From Candidatus Omnitrophota bacterium (GTDB lineage: Bacteria > Hinthialibacterota > Hinthialibacteria > Hinthialibacterales > Hinthialibacteraceae): a DNA stretch of 50,443 bases. The DNA is taken from NCBI GenBank assembly GCA_016934335.1, contig JAFGTC010000013.1, positions 1 through 50,443 of the forward strand. Reading direction: 5' to 3'. Below, piece after piece: positions 35,934-46,300 of the stretch. Each line of letters begins with the position of its first letter. Within the stretch, counting starts at the first letter, position 1. The translations under genes were made by a program, and so were the position numbers. The notes under the pieces are model-generated. The model ran no database searches and was not told where the DNA came from. It saw nothing but the letters and a program-made list of their open reading frames with translations.

Positions 35934-37442
35934 TTATTCCACAGATAAATCTCGAAATTTCTCTCCAAAGACTTGAGCGGTGAAGGTTTGGAAGGCGCAG
36001 CCGGTCTTCCAATCGTCCGATTTCAAGCCGGCCTTTTCGCTCAAGTGGTTCAAGGTCTCTTCGACGGTCCATCCCTGCTGCAGCGCGACCTGGGGCAGAT
36101 ACAACGCGCTGCGGCCTTTCTTTTCCAACGTGATTCCATCGCGCCCCAAAACGATTTCTTTCCAGGAATCGATGGATTTCATGGGCGACATGACCGAAAT
36201 TTCAATATCGATTTCGTCCAGTTCATTCTTCTCAAGAGGAGAAAAACGCCGGTCGCCGAAGGCGGAGAGAAGAACGGTATCGGCGGCGGCGCGATACAGC
36301 GGCCGGTCGCCATCCAGATGGCCGATGCATCCGCGAAGAACGCCCTTCTTATGCAAGGTCACAAAAATCCCCTTCTTCTGCTTGAGACGCTCCGTAACTT
36401 GCCCGGCCGGCGGGATGTATTCCGACGCTTTTTCTTTTTCGAAACTTTGTTCAAGAGTTTTACGAGCCGTCTCCAGCATGATCTTCGCTTCCGATTCATC
36501 CAGGTAATCCGGCTGGGAGCGAAACAGAATCGCGCAATAACTGACGGTTTCCGAATAATCCTTCGTTTTGTCGCCGGACGTTTCGTAATGAACGAATTCA
36601 ACCTGAGTTTGCCGGGGAAGGGCCATCATGCCGATCTTGATCGGGCTGCGGCCGCAGATGGTGGCGCGCGTCATGTCGAGAAAACTCCAAAAACCGCGCA
36701 CATCCAGATTGAGGATGTAATTGACGGCGGCGAAATCAAGCCGCTGCACGTTTTCTTTAATGTTCTCCTTAAAGGGCGAATAGCCGAAGCGGGGCCCTTG
36801 ATGCGTGAAATCGGAACTCATCACCAATAACGCATCCTCTCCCAGCAGCGGCCGGATGAGATCGGCCATTTCCACGCAGTCCTTCGGATCGATCTCGCTG
36901 ATGATGATGGGAATGAGTTCGAACTCGCCCAATACGCGCTGCAGAAAGGGAAGTTGTATTTCGATGCTGTGTTCTCGCGTGTGCGCTTCGGGATGCGTGT
37001 TGAAATGATCGGATTTCAAAAGAGCGTCGCAGGCCTCCCGATCCAGAGGGACGTTACCCAGCGGCGTTTCGTACGCGTCGAATCCGGCGATGGAGCCGCC
37101 GCGAAAATGCGTGGTATGCGATGGCGCCAGTATGATGACTCGCTTGAAACTTTTTCCTTTTAATGGTTTATAGGCATACGCGGCGCAAGGGCCGGACCAG
37201 GCATATCCGGCATGAGGCGCAATCAATGCGCGAATCGCATGAGGAGTGGCGGCCGGATCGGGGATTTTCTGTAAGAGGTCGTCGACTTGCTTGGCCAACG
37301 CCTCCTCGCCGGCGGGGTACCATTGCCCCTTCAGCGCGGAGGGGCGAATTTTTCCACTTTTTTCCGGATTGGCGGACGGCTGGCAATTCTGTATAAGAAT
37401 CACGGATAAACTAAAAAATGCAATGCGGAAAAAGAGTTTCAT
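35934..37442 (-). CDS. AmmeMemoRadiSam A/B fusion: MEMO domain plus AMMECR1 domain, exported
   Basis: 502 residues; AAGGAG lies 8 bases before the ATG. The N-terminus MKLFFRIAFFSLSVILIQNCQPS is a signal peptide with a possible lipobox (LIQNC, non-classical). The MEMO domain (about 33-315) keeps the metal-site set His77 (APHAGY), His109 (APSHTTHF) and Cys263 (TICGRSP), plus SSDFTHQG. The AMMECR1 domain (about 320-495) has the hallmark LRGCIGHL (369-376) and FGDRRFSPL. MEMO proteins resemble dioxygenases and bind iron or copper; the AMMECR1 function is unknown. The order MEMO-AMMECR1, DUF362, radical SAM makes a complete system. The two domains are separate genes in many organisms. Confidence 0.88.
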   Translation of the reverse strand: MKLFFRIAFFSLSVILIQNCQPSANPEKSGKIRPSALKGQWYPAGEEALAKQVDDLLQKIPDPAATPHAIRALIAPHAGYAWSGPCAAYAYKPLKGKSFKRVIILAPSHTTHFRGGSIAGFDAYETPLGNVPLDREACDALLKSDHFNTHPEAHTREHSIEIQLPFLQRVLGEFELIPIIISEIDPKDCVEMADLIRPLLGEDALLVMSSDFTHQGPRFGYSPFKENIKENVQRLDFAAVNYILNLDVRGFWSFLDMTRATICGRSPIKIGMMALPRQTQVEFVHYETSGDKTKDYSETVSYCAILFRSQPDYLDESEAKIMLETARKTLEQSFEKEKASEYIPPAGQVTERLKQKKGIFVTLHKKGVLRGCIGHLDGDRPLYRAAADTVLLSAFGDRRFSPLEKNELDEIDIEISVMSPMKSIDSWKEIVLGRDGITLEKKGRSALYLPQVALQQGWTVEETLNHLSEKAGLKSDDWKTGCAFQTFTAQVFGEKFRDLSVE

Positions 37443-37832
37443 GACGAGGCTCCTTGAACAACGCCTGATTTCTTTTAATTATAGAGTAAAGTAAGCCGAA
37501 TTTCAAAGTAATCCCAATCTCATCATAATTTCCTTCCGAATCCCGCCGGCATGATTACAGGTAGTTTTCGCCGTTTTGCCAAAGACCTCGTATATGTCGA
37601 TGACCGGATGTTTCTATTCGATCAGCTCGGAGATGAAGCCGTTCGTCAAGAGTGTGCGCGAACCGCCATGCCCGTACTTTGAATGAAAAAACAGGGAAAT
37701 TTCGATTATGTGAAAAATGACATAGAATTGCGCCCGTTTTTTTTGATAGAATGGGTGACGGTTTTGAAAAGACCTGATGTGTTTTGATCCAGCGCAGTGA
37801 TTCTTATTATGGATTTTTGCGAAAGGGTAATC
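37443..37832. other. Intergenic region between divergent AmmeMemoRadiSam operon and GH3 gene
   Basis: 390 bases. It contains a 43-codon open frame at 37551-37682 that may be a gene remnant. The rest shows no clear element. Confidence 0.4.
37551..37682 (+). pseudogene. Possible gene remnant (43 codons)
   Basis: The frame MITGSFRRFAKDLVYVDDR...DEAVRQECARTAMPVL has ordinary coding-like codon use for this genome, but no ribosome site and no recognisable family. It may be the tail of a lost gene or chance. Confidence 0.2.
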
Positions 37833-40175
37833 ATGAAAAAAAACAACCTTATCATCGGAGCCATGATTTTTTCGATCTTAAGCGCCGTCTGTCCGGCCCT
37901 CGCCGAACAACCGGCATATCTGGATGCGGATCGGCCGATCGACGAAAGAGTGGAAGACCTTCTCTCCCGCATGACCCTGAAAGAAAAAGTCGGCCAAATG
38001 AATATGCCTTGCTCCTATTTGGGCGACCTTGGAAGAAGCCAAGAAGAAAAGATGGAGTTCGCTCGCAAATTTGCCGCCGGGACGCTGCGGGACGACCTCG
38101 GTCCGGGCGGGGGATTATTTACCTTCGCCAACCACGTGCTTCAAGATGGGTCGCGCCAGCAAGCGGAATTCTTTAACGAACTGCAAGAAATCGCCGCACG
38201 CAACACCCGGTTGAAAATCCCATTTCTCCAGACAGAAGAAGGAACCCACGGCCTAATGTGCGCCATGGGCACCATTTTTCCGGAAGGATTGGCGATCGGC
38301 AGCGCCTGGAATATGGATCAGGTGGAAGCCATATATGCCATCGCCGCTAAAGAAGGCCGGGCGGTCGGAATCCACCAACTCTTCACCTTGGTCATCGAGC
38401 CCAACCGCGATCCTCGTCTGGGCAGAAATCAGGAAGCGTACAGCGAAGATCCCTTTTTAATCTCCTGCATTGCGCGGGCAATCGTCAAGGGAATCCAAGG
38501 AAACGATGTTTCCTCCGGGGATAAATGCGCAGCGGGTTTTTGCCACTATCCCGGCCAAAGCCAGCCGGTAAGCGGTTTGGAACGCGGGGCGATGGAGATC
38601 TCGGAATGGAAGCTGCGCAGCGTCTTTTTACCTCCCTGGGAAGCGGCGATCAAAGAAGGGGGCGCGCTGGGCGTTATGGCGACTTATCCGGCCATCGATG
38701 GAATCGCGGTACACTCCTCCTCCCATATTCTTACTGATATTTTGCGGCATGAACTGGGATTCAAAGGCCTGGTTTTGTGCGAAGGAGGGGGATTGTCGAC
38801 GGTCGTGTATGAAGGATTGGCGGAAAATCAGAAACAAGCGGGAGTCTTGAATCTGAAAGCGGGAGTCGATGTCGGGATATCGTGGGAAGATGCATACCTG
38901 CAGCCATTGATCGAAAATGTGCAGGAAGGATGGATTTCGGAAGATCTGATCGATCGGGCGGTGCGGCGCATTCTGCGGCAGAAGATCCGGCTTGGATTGT
39001 TCGAGCGGCCGTTTGTCGATCCTGATCGGGCGGAACAAATCGTCCACGCCGAAGAGCATCAGGAGATCGCTTACCGCGCCGCCCAGGAAGGAATTGTACT
39101 GCTGAAAAACGAAAATCAGCTGCTGCCTCTGCGCAAGGATATCCGCTCGATTGCGGTGATCGGCCCCAATGCCGACCATGAAAAAAATCAGTTGGGCGAT
39201 TACACCTCGATCCATGTCCCGCAGGAAGTCACGACCGTTCTGGAAGGGATCAAGGCCAAGGCGTCGGATGAAACGACGGTGCGCTATGTAAAGGGATGCG
39301 ATGTGATCGGCGACGACCGGAGCGAAATCGAAGCGGCTTGTCGGGCGGCGGAGCAATCGGACATCGCCGTCGTGGTGCTTGGCGAAAACGAATGGCGCGC
39401 TCCCGGTAAAAAAGGGACTAACGGGGAAGGTTACGACGCCGCGACGCTGGAACTGACGGGATTGCAGCAGGAATTGGCGCAAGCCGTCCATCGAACGGGA
39501 ACGCCCACAGTCGTCGTGTTAATCAATGGCCGTCCTCTTGCCACGCGCTGGATCGCCCAACATATTCCGGCCATCGTCGAAGCCTGGATTCCCGGAGAAA
39601 AAGGAGGGCATGCCGTAGCGGATGTACTTTTCGGCGATGTCAACCCAAGCGGACATTTGCCAATCACCATCCCCCGGCATGTGGGGCAGTTGCCGGTGTA
39701 TTATAATTACCCGCCCTCGAAGAAATACTGGCTTGAAAACGCATGGGGGAAGCCTTATGTGGATATGGATCCCTCTCCCCTGTATCCCTTCGGTTATGGT
39801 TTGAGTTACACGAGTTTCGAGTACAGCGAGTTACGGATATCGCCGAAGCAAACCGGGCCGGGGGGGACGGTTCAAGTGGAGTGTACTGTGCAGAACACGG
39901 GAGATCGCGAAGGCGCCGATGTCGTTCAACTCTATATCAACGATCCCATCAGCACCGTTTCGACTCCCGTGAAGGAATTGAAAGGATTTCAGAAAATATG
40001 GCTGAAACCGGGTGAATCCAAAACCGTACGGTTTGAACTAGGGCCGGCTCATTTATCCCTAGTGAACCGTCATCTCGAGCGAGTGGTGGAACCCGGCGTA
40101 TTCGAGGTTATGATCGGCCGCAGCAGTGAAGACATTGCACTGCGAGACGAGTTCCGGATCTTAGCGAATAATTAA
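37833..40175 (+). CDS. Secreted glycoside hydrolase family 3 enzyme with altered active site
   Basis: 780 residues from ATG 37833 (AAAGGG upstream); an ATG at 37797 is possible but adds a non-signal segment. The signal peptide ends near ALAEQ. The layout is GH3 barrel (about 25-390), alpha/beta sandwich (about 410-640), and a C-terminal fibronectin-III-like domain (about 690-775). At the nucleophile motif, where most GH3 proteins have VSDW, this one reads GLVLCEGGG with Glu317 in the Asp place. The usual KHF substrate loop reads KCAAGF. The acid/base region GENEW...GTNGEGYD is intact. It should cleave beta-glucosides or xylosides in the periplasm; the specificity is uncertain. It is followed by an aminotransferase and an SSS symporter on the same strand. 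Confidence 0.85.
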   Translation: MKKNNLIIGAMIFSILSAVCPALAEQPAYLDADRPIDERVEDLLSRMTLKEKVGQMNMPCSYLGDLGRSQEEKMEFARKFAAGTLRDDLGPGGGLFTFANHVLQDGSRQQAEFFNELQEIAARNTRLKIPFLQTEEGTHGLMCAMGTIFPEGLAIGSAWNMDQVEAIYAIAAKEGRAVGIHQLFTLVIEPNRDPRLGRNQEAYSEDPFLISCIARAIVKGIQGNDVSSGDKCAAGFCHYPGQSQPVSGLERGAMEISEWKLRSVFLPPWEAAIKEGGALGVMATYPAIDGIAVHSSSHILTDILRHELGFKGLVLCEGGGLSTVVYEGLAENQKQAGVLNLKAGVDVGISWEDAYLQPLIENVQEGWISEDLIDRAVRRILRQKIRLGLFERPFVDPDRAEQIVHAEEHQEIAYRAAQEGIVLLKNENQLLPLRKDIRSIAVIGPNADHEKNQLGDYTSIHVPQEVTTVLEGIKAKASDETTVRYVKGCDVIGDDRSEIEAACRAAEQSDIAVVVLGENEWRAPGKKGTNGEGYDAATLELTGLQQELAQAVHRTGTPTVVVLINGRPLATRWIAQHIPAIVEAWIPGEKGGHAVADVLFGDVNPSGHLPITIPRHVGQLPVYYNYPPSKKYWLENAWGKPYVDMDPSPLYPFGYGLSYTSFEYSELRISPKQTGPGGTVQVECTVQNTGDREGADVVQLYINDPISTVSTPVKELKGFQKIWLKPGESKTVRFELGPAHLSLVNRHLERVVEPGVFEVMIGRSSEDIALRDEFRILANN

Positions 40176-40325
40176 ACGAAGGCAAAAAAGCAGCGCGACA
40201 GGCTGTCATGATCGCCAAGCGCTCCAATGACGTCGAGCAGTAGAAATGGACGATCAGGCGGCAGCCGGTTTATACCGGTCGCTGGATAAATTCTAATGCA
40301 CAAACCATAAATCGAGGAGATAATC

Positions 40326-41519
40326 ATGCCGGGCCCTGGCGCATATTGGATTGGTGAAGAAGAAAAACGGGAAGTGATGGATGTATTGGAAAGCGGGTAT
40401 CCCTTCCGTTATGGCGATTTGAGCGACTCCAAATACAAACAAAAAGTATACACATTCGAGCGTGAATTCGCCGCGTATACGGAAGCGAAATACTGCGTCG
40501 CGACTAATTCGGGAACCAGCACGCTTTTGATTTCGCTGAAGGCGGCGGACATCCAACACGGCGATGAAGTGATCGTTCCCACCTACGGATTCATCGCCTC
40601 GTACGGCGCTGTGATTTTCCTGGGCGGCGCGCCGGTCCTGGCGGAAATCGATGAAAGCCTTTGCATGGATCCTCAGGACATCGAAAAGCGAATCACCCCC
40701 AAAACCAAGGCGATCATGCCGGTGCATGTTCTGGGCAACCCCTGCGATATGGACGCCATCCTGGAAATCGCTCAAAAAAAGGGATTGGCGGTGATCGAGG
40801 ATTGCTGCCAGGCGTGCGGGGGAACCTACCGAGGAAAGCATGTTGGAAACTTCGGCGATTTTGGCGGCTTCTCTTTGAATGTTTTCAAGACCATCACCTC
40901 GGGCGACGGCGGCATGCTGATCACGAACAAAGACGAATACGGCGAGTTCGCGTTTGGCATGACCGATCAGGGCTACAAACGCAAAGAGGCCTCCGTGCAA
41001 ATCGCTCCGCCAAGCAACCTGGGATTCAATTTTCGCATGAACGAACTGACCGGCGCGTTTGCGCTGGCGCAGTTGCGAAAACTGCCTCGCATCGTGAGTA
41101 CTTTGCGCCGGAAAAAGAAACTGTTCAAAGACGCGATCGCCGATTGCCCCGGCGTATCGTTCCGCACTATTCACGATCCGAACGGAGAATGCGCAACGGT
41201 ATTGAACGTCCGATTCGAAACGCGTGAACGGGCGGCCCAGGTCGCGGAAAAGCTCAAGACCGTTACGGTCGATCACACCGGTTGGCATGTTTATTTTAAT
41301 ATGGATCATCTGCTGCGGCATTTGCAATCGATCGGTCAACCGTGTTCGCATGCAGACTTTCCGCGGACGGAAGACTTGTTGAAACGGTCGATCAATCTCA
41401 GCGTGGGCGTCGTCGATCCGGGCTTGGGAACCGCGTTCGGGATCAATATCAATTCCACGGAGGAAGAAATCGAAGCCGCCGCCGCGCGGTTTCGGCAGGT
41501 CTGCGAATCGACGGCGTAA
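40326..41519 (+). CDS. DegT/DnrJ/EryC1/StrS-family PLP aminotransferase
   Basis: 397 residues; GAGGAG lies 7 bases before the ATG. A cytosolic fold-type I PLP enzyme: the schiff-base Lys188 in GGFSLNVFKTITSGDGG, the PLP-contacting Asp159 in VIEDCCQA, and the N-terminal GSGTSTL-like NSGTSTLLISL (61-71). The family mostly aminates nucleotide-linked keto sugars, or acts as dehydratase/aminotransferase on other sugars and cyclitols. Neighbours are a GH3 hydrolase (150 bases upstream) and a sodium:solute symporter (45 bases downstream), so a catabolic or inositol/amino-sugar role is possible, but the substrate is not known. Confidence 0.85.
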   Translation: MPGPGAYWIGEEEKREVMDVLESGYPFRYGDLSDSKYKQKVYTFEREFAAYTEAKYCVATNSGTSTLLISLKAADIQHGDEVIVPTYGFIASYGAVIFLGGAPVLAEIDESLCMDPQDIEKRITPKTKAIMPVHVLGNPCDMDAILEIAQKKGLAVIEDCCQACGGTYRGKHVGNFGDFGGFSLNVFKTITSGDGGMLITNKDEYGEFAFGMTDQGYKRKEASVQIAPPSNLGFNFRMNELTGAFALAQLRKLPRIVSTLRRKKKLFKDAIADCPGVSFRTIHDPNGECATVLNVRFETRERAAQVAEKLKTVTVDHTGWHVYFNMDHLLRHLQSIGQPCSHADFPRTEDLLKRSINLSVGVVDPGLGTAFGININSTEEEIEAAAARFRQVCESTA

Positions 41520-41564
41520 TCGATTCGGATTGCACCCAATACATGGAAAGGGAGGAGCCGCTCC

Positions 41565-43265
41565 GTGTTTAATGGAATCGATTTGACGTTTTTTCTGGGG
41601 TATTTTGTTCTGGTCGTGGCGATTGGATTCCTATCCGGACGAAAACAGCGTAAAACCGTCAGCGGATATTTTCGGGGAGGAAACCGGCTGCCGTTTTACG
41701 CGATCGGCTTCTCCATTGTCGCAGCGGGGATCAGTTCCGAACAGTTTGTCGGCGAAGTGGGGTATGCCTATAAGTTGGGCATGCCGGTGGCCAATTGGGA
41801 ATGGTCGGTCTTTCCCGCGCTCAGTCTGCTGTTGTGGATTTTCATCCCGCTTTATTACCGCAATCGCATCACCACGATGCCGGAATATCTGGAGCGGCGA
41901 TTCGGGGGCGAGGTCCGGACGCTGTACGCCATCCTGTTGATTCTGAGCTATGTCCTGGTTAACTTCGCCGTCGTGTTCTACACGGGCGGCTATGCCCTGG
42001 AAGTCATGTGGGGATTTCCCAAACTCTATGCGGTTTGGGCGCTGGCCTTGATTACGGGGCTTTATACAATTTATGGAGGGCTTACAGCGGTCGCCTGGAC
42101 AGGTTCGTTTCAATGCATCCTGCTTATGGGCGGGGGATTGTACGTCTTCTTCTCGGGGATGAACCTGATCGGTTGGGATTTCCAGGCCATTTTAGGCGAA
42201 GGAACGCGCGCGCATTTGATAACTCCCGCGGATCATGAAGTGCCGTGGACCGCGTTGGCAATCATGCTGCTGACGGTTCATGTCTGGTATTACGCCAACA
42301 ACCAATACATCAACCAGAGATGCCTGGCGGCGCGCAGCGAATGGCACGCGAAAATGGGCATTCTCGTCGCGATGGGTCTGCAGATTCTACTGCCCTTGGC
42401 GACCACGTTTCCGGGTATGGTGTATCGAGTCATCAATCCCGATTTAATCCAGTCGGACGCCTCCTATCCCATGATGGTCAGCGCGGTGGTTCCCACCGGA
42501 CTGCGGGGACTGGTGGCGGCCGCAATCGTGGGAGCGATCATGTCCACTATATCCGGTCTGGTTAATTCCACCTCGACGTTGGTGACTTTGGATTTATATC
42601 AACGGTGGAGCAAAAAACGGATACTCGAAGATAAACTGGTGCGTGTGGGCCGATGGTCCGGCGGCATTGCACTGCTGATCGGCGCCTGCATCGCTCCATT
42701 GGTCATGAAGTGGGAGAACCTGTTCCGTTACGCGCAGGACATCTGGGTTCCCATGGCCTCGCCGGTAGTGGTTGTGTTTCTCTGCGCCGCGTTATGGCCT
42801 CGTGCGACGCAGCGAGGCGCGTTGGCTTGCCTGTGGCTTTCCATCCTGACCATACCTTTCATCATCGGAAAAACCATCCTTGCCGATTATGAGATTCGCT
42901 TTCTTCCGGAAAATTTGGAAAATCCGTTGGTCTTCGCGGGCGTAGTGACCATGATGGCCGTCATCTTCATGGCGGTTTCATCCAAGCATCGATCCTTGAC
43001 GGCCGATTTGGGACTGTCCGTGCTGCTGGTGATTCCCATTGCGCTTCTTGCGGTGTGGAGTCCGGAAATAATCGCCGTGTTGGTATTATGTCTACTGGCT
43101 TTCTCTATTCTTTGGTTGTGCTCTAAACGCCTGGATCCGGTAGAATCCATGTGGGATCGTTCCATGCTGTCGGGGATGAGCGGCGCCGCATGGATTGCCA
43201 ACATATGGATATGGTGGACGCTCGCAGCGCTCATCATGGCGGCGATTTACATTTACTTTTGGTAG
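41565..43265 (+). CDS. Sodium:solute symporter (SSS family)
   Basis: 566 residues from GTG 41565, preceded by GGGAGGAG. About 14 membrane helices. FLGYFVLVVAIGFLSGRK at the start and YFRGGNRLPFYAIGFSIVAAGISSEQFVGEVGYAY in helix 2 are the sodium-site pattern of SSS carriers. The later GLRGLVAAAIVGAIMSTISGLVNSTSTLVTLDLYQR is the family signature near helix 9. SSS proteins take up sugars, inositol, amino acids or organic acids with sodium. Its place 45 bases after the aminotransferase and downstream of GH3 suggests uptake of sugars released by the hydrolase; the substrate is inference. Confidence 0.88.
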   Translation: MFNGIDLTFFLGYFVLVVAIGFLSGRKQRKTVSGYFRGGNRLPFYAIGFSIVAAGISSEQFVGEVGYAYKLGMPVANWEWSVFPALSLLLWIFIPLYYRNRITTMPEYLERRFGGEVRTLYAILLILSYVLVNFAVVFYTGGYALEVMWGFPKLYAVWALALITGLYTIYGGLTAVAWTGSFQCILLMGGGLYVFFSGMNLIGWDFQAILGEGTRAHLITPADHEVPWTALAIMLLTVHVWYYANNQYINQRCLAARSEWHAKMGILVAMGLQILLPLATTFPGMVYRVINPDLIQSDASYPMMVSAVVPTGLRGLVAAAIVGAIMSTISGLVNSTSTLVTLDLYQRWSKKRILEDKLVRVGRWSGGIALLIGACIAPLVMKWENLFRYAQDIWVPMASPVVVVFLCAALWPRATQRGALACLWLSILTIPFIIGKTILADYEIRFLPENLENPLVFAGVVTMMAVIFMAVSSKHRSLTADLGLSVLLVIPIALLAVWSPEIIAVLVLCLLAFSILWLCSKRLDPVESMWDRSMLSGMSGAAWIANIWIWWTLAALIMAAIYIYFW

Positions 43266-43337
43266 ATGCAATTTTTGACTGTAAAATGCGGAATCAGCGT
43301 CATTGATCAAACATAATACGGCCGGCGTTTCAATACA

Positions 43338-46300
43338 TTACGGCGCCGCATCCTCGCATATCACGCGAAAACCGACGTCGTGGACGGCTTGCGACGGCTC
43401 GTAGTGCAGCCGAAAAGCCGAGCGGGCCCGGCGGGGGCGGTCGAGCCAGGAGCCGCCGCGGACCGTCTTGCGATCTGTTTTATAGTTCGAGTGATCGTTG
43501 TGCGCCGGTGAATACGGGCGATATGTCGAGCGGGTCCATTCGGCGACGTTGCCATGCATATCGAACAAGCCCCACGGATTAGGCTCAAACGCGCCGACGG
43601 GCGCCGAGACGCGCCAGCCGTCATCGAACCGCGCATCGGCGGGACGCCAGGGCGGCAGGGCGGTCGGGACATGCGGGTAGTCGACGGTGTAATGCGTGGC
43701 GTCGGAAAGATTCGCGCAGCGGCTGAAGTCATCGTCGAGCGAGCCGTACCAGAGGGGATCATCCCCGCCGCTGCGGCAGGCGTATTCCCACTGCGCTTCG
43801 GTAGGCAGAGTGAATCTCATTTCCGTCTTCTGCGACAGCCAGTCGCAAAACTCCATCGCCCGATTCCACGAGACGCGCACGACGGGCTGCTCGGGACGCC
43901 TCAGGAGGCGACCGCGCTCGTAGTCGCCAAACTGATACTGTTCGCCTGTTTCCAGGCCGCTGTCGTGTTCGGGATCGAAGCAGGCGTACTGGCGGTTGGA
44001 AATTTCGAAGCGCCCCATCCAGAAGGCCTCATCGATGGCGACCGGATGAGCGGGGCGTTCGTTGGGATAGCCCTGCTCCGATCCCATCACAAAAGAGCCG
44101 GATGGAATTCGGGCCAGTTCCATAGTCACGCCGTCTGCCAATGCAACGCTCATTATTTCGAGAGACGAAGAGCGTTGTGCAAAGCGATGCTCCGTCGGCT
44201 TTGCCTTGGACTTGCCTGCGAGAACATTCGGGATCAACAAAGGTTCGGCGCCTGTGCGGCCGGCCGCCGAAAGAACGGCGGCGGGATAGACCGCCTCGGG
44301 ATCCTCGTCGATTCCGGCGCAACAGCGATGCAGTTCGCGGCGGCGCGCAGCGCCCGGCTCGACCAGGGCGGCTTTGGCGGGGATATGCCCGACAACTTCT
44401 TTCCATGTCCCATGAGCGGGGGCGTTCAGATCGATCCAGGTGATGATCCGATCCCAGGCTTCGGCGTTCAGCTGAACGCCGTAATGATCGTCGCGCAGAA
44501 TCTGCACCAGTTTGCTCGCGTCGGCGTGGAAATCGCGGGGCGGCAGCAGGTGAGCGTCGCTTTCCAAAGTGGGTGTGTGAAGAAAGCGGCGCAACTCCAT
44601 GTACGACGGCGTGAAATGCATCTGGAAAGCCGAAGGAACACGTTGTGCAGGCCGGGCGGTCAGATCGAACGTTGTATGCCCATTTTCCAGAGGACGGCCA
44701 TGGTGACATTGGATGCAGTAGGCGTCCAGCACGGGCTGAACCTCGCGCACGAATGAAAATCCGCGCGGCGGGCCGTACCAAGGCTTGATCGGCGAGGGCG
44801 CCCTCAACACGGCGGACGGCCGCGATTCGGCCGGCGGCGTGGAATTCTGGGGTTCGTGACAGCCGACGCACGAGACGACCTCGCCGGGCATGGCGGTGAA
44901 CCAACTCCGCATTAGGGCCAGCGCCTTGCCCTCGCCGTCCAGAGGCTGGACGGCTATGGGCGTATTCGCCGGGATGCGGAAGAAAGCCGAACCATCAGGC
45001 TCCACAGGAACCGTCCCGATGATGCGCCTGACATCCCATGGTCCGTCAAAGCCGACGCGATCCGGTTCGCCGCCGAAGCCGTGGAACGTGAATTCATAAC
45101 TGGCCAGTCGCAGCGACTTGACAGTTCCTCGCGGAACGCCGCGCAATCCCGGGCCGTAATAAACGTCGACCATCAGCGCCGCCGCTTCCTTCTCATCCGG
45201 CTGGATGATATCGGGAATCACGGGCTGCCGGCGCGTTTTCCGCCATGGAATCGGTTCGAGCATCGCCCTCCCCGGCTCCTCGTAGAGCAGCACGAAGTTG
45301 TCAAACACATCGACCAGATATACGCCCCACAGCGATGTTTTCGTTGGTTGACACGAAACGAGGAAATATTTTTCGCTGAGCGGGAACGGATGCAGAAACA
45401 GAGGCCAATTGCCGCCGGCAAGTCCATCTAAGATAACCGGCTCAACCTTCCTGCCGTATCCCGGGATGCGCTGTACGACGCCGTCCGCCTCGCGGCGCCC
45501 CCGCGCCGGATCGAACAGAACGAGTTGGCCCTGCCGGGGCAGGTCGTGATGGCCTCCCACGACGGCGACGATTTTCGTCGGATGACCGGGGACCGGCCGG
45601 GCGTAGAACATGGCGGTCGGCCAGAAAGAATTGCTGCCGTAATACTCCATCTGATGCGTACCGTCCGGATTGGCGTGAAAGAGCAGCCGCATGAAGGCGT
45701 GCGCGATGTCGGCATACTCCCAGCGCTGGTAGAGAATCCGCCCATTGTTGAGAACGGTGGGACACCAGTTATGATCCTGATCGTTGGTCAGGCGGCGGAT
45801 GAGCCCGTCGCATTCGCGCAAGTAGAGATTCGCCACCTTCGAACTTCCGCCTACGCAGGGAACGCCAATGAAGGGCGCCGTCGATGTAAAAACGATGCGC
45901 TCGTCAGGCAGGTAGCACGCGTCGTAATTGTGTACATCCGGTTCATCGATCAGGGGAATTTGCGTCAGCTGCCCGCTGTCCAGGTCAAGTTCGGCAACAG
46001 TCCATCGCCCCTTGGAATCGGGAATCGACAGCAACAGTCGATCCGCATCATAATGCAGATCGACGTCGCCGATGAACCGGTCGCCTTCCGGTCTGAAAAC
46101 GGTTTCCAAGTTTCCGTTCGGCCGAACAGGCGAGAGGGAGACCAGCGTATTGTCGTAACCGGCCGGCGCGATGTCCGGATTGCTGTTGAAATTTGCCGGC
46201 AGTCCCAATCGATCGGCGCGGCGTCGGATCATCAGCAGTCTGTCGAAGTCCAGCAGAGGGTTGGCCAGCAAAGTTTCCTTCTTCAACGCTTCGAACTGCT

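Noticed and set aside
40176-40325. Short open frames between GH3 and the aminotransferase gene
   Set aside because: A few codons only, no ribosome site; probably leader of the aminotransferase gene.
43554-44756. 400-codon plus-strand frame opposite the SUMF1 fusion
   Set aside because: Antisense to the SUMF1 and CxxCH coding parts, with composition typical of a reverse-frame shadow.
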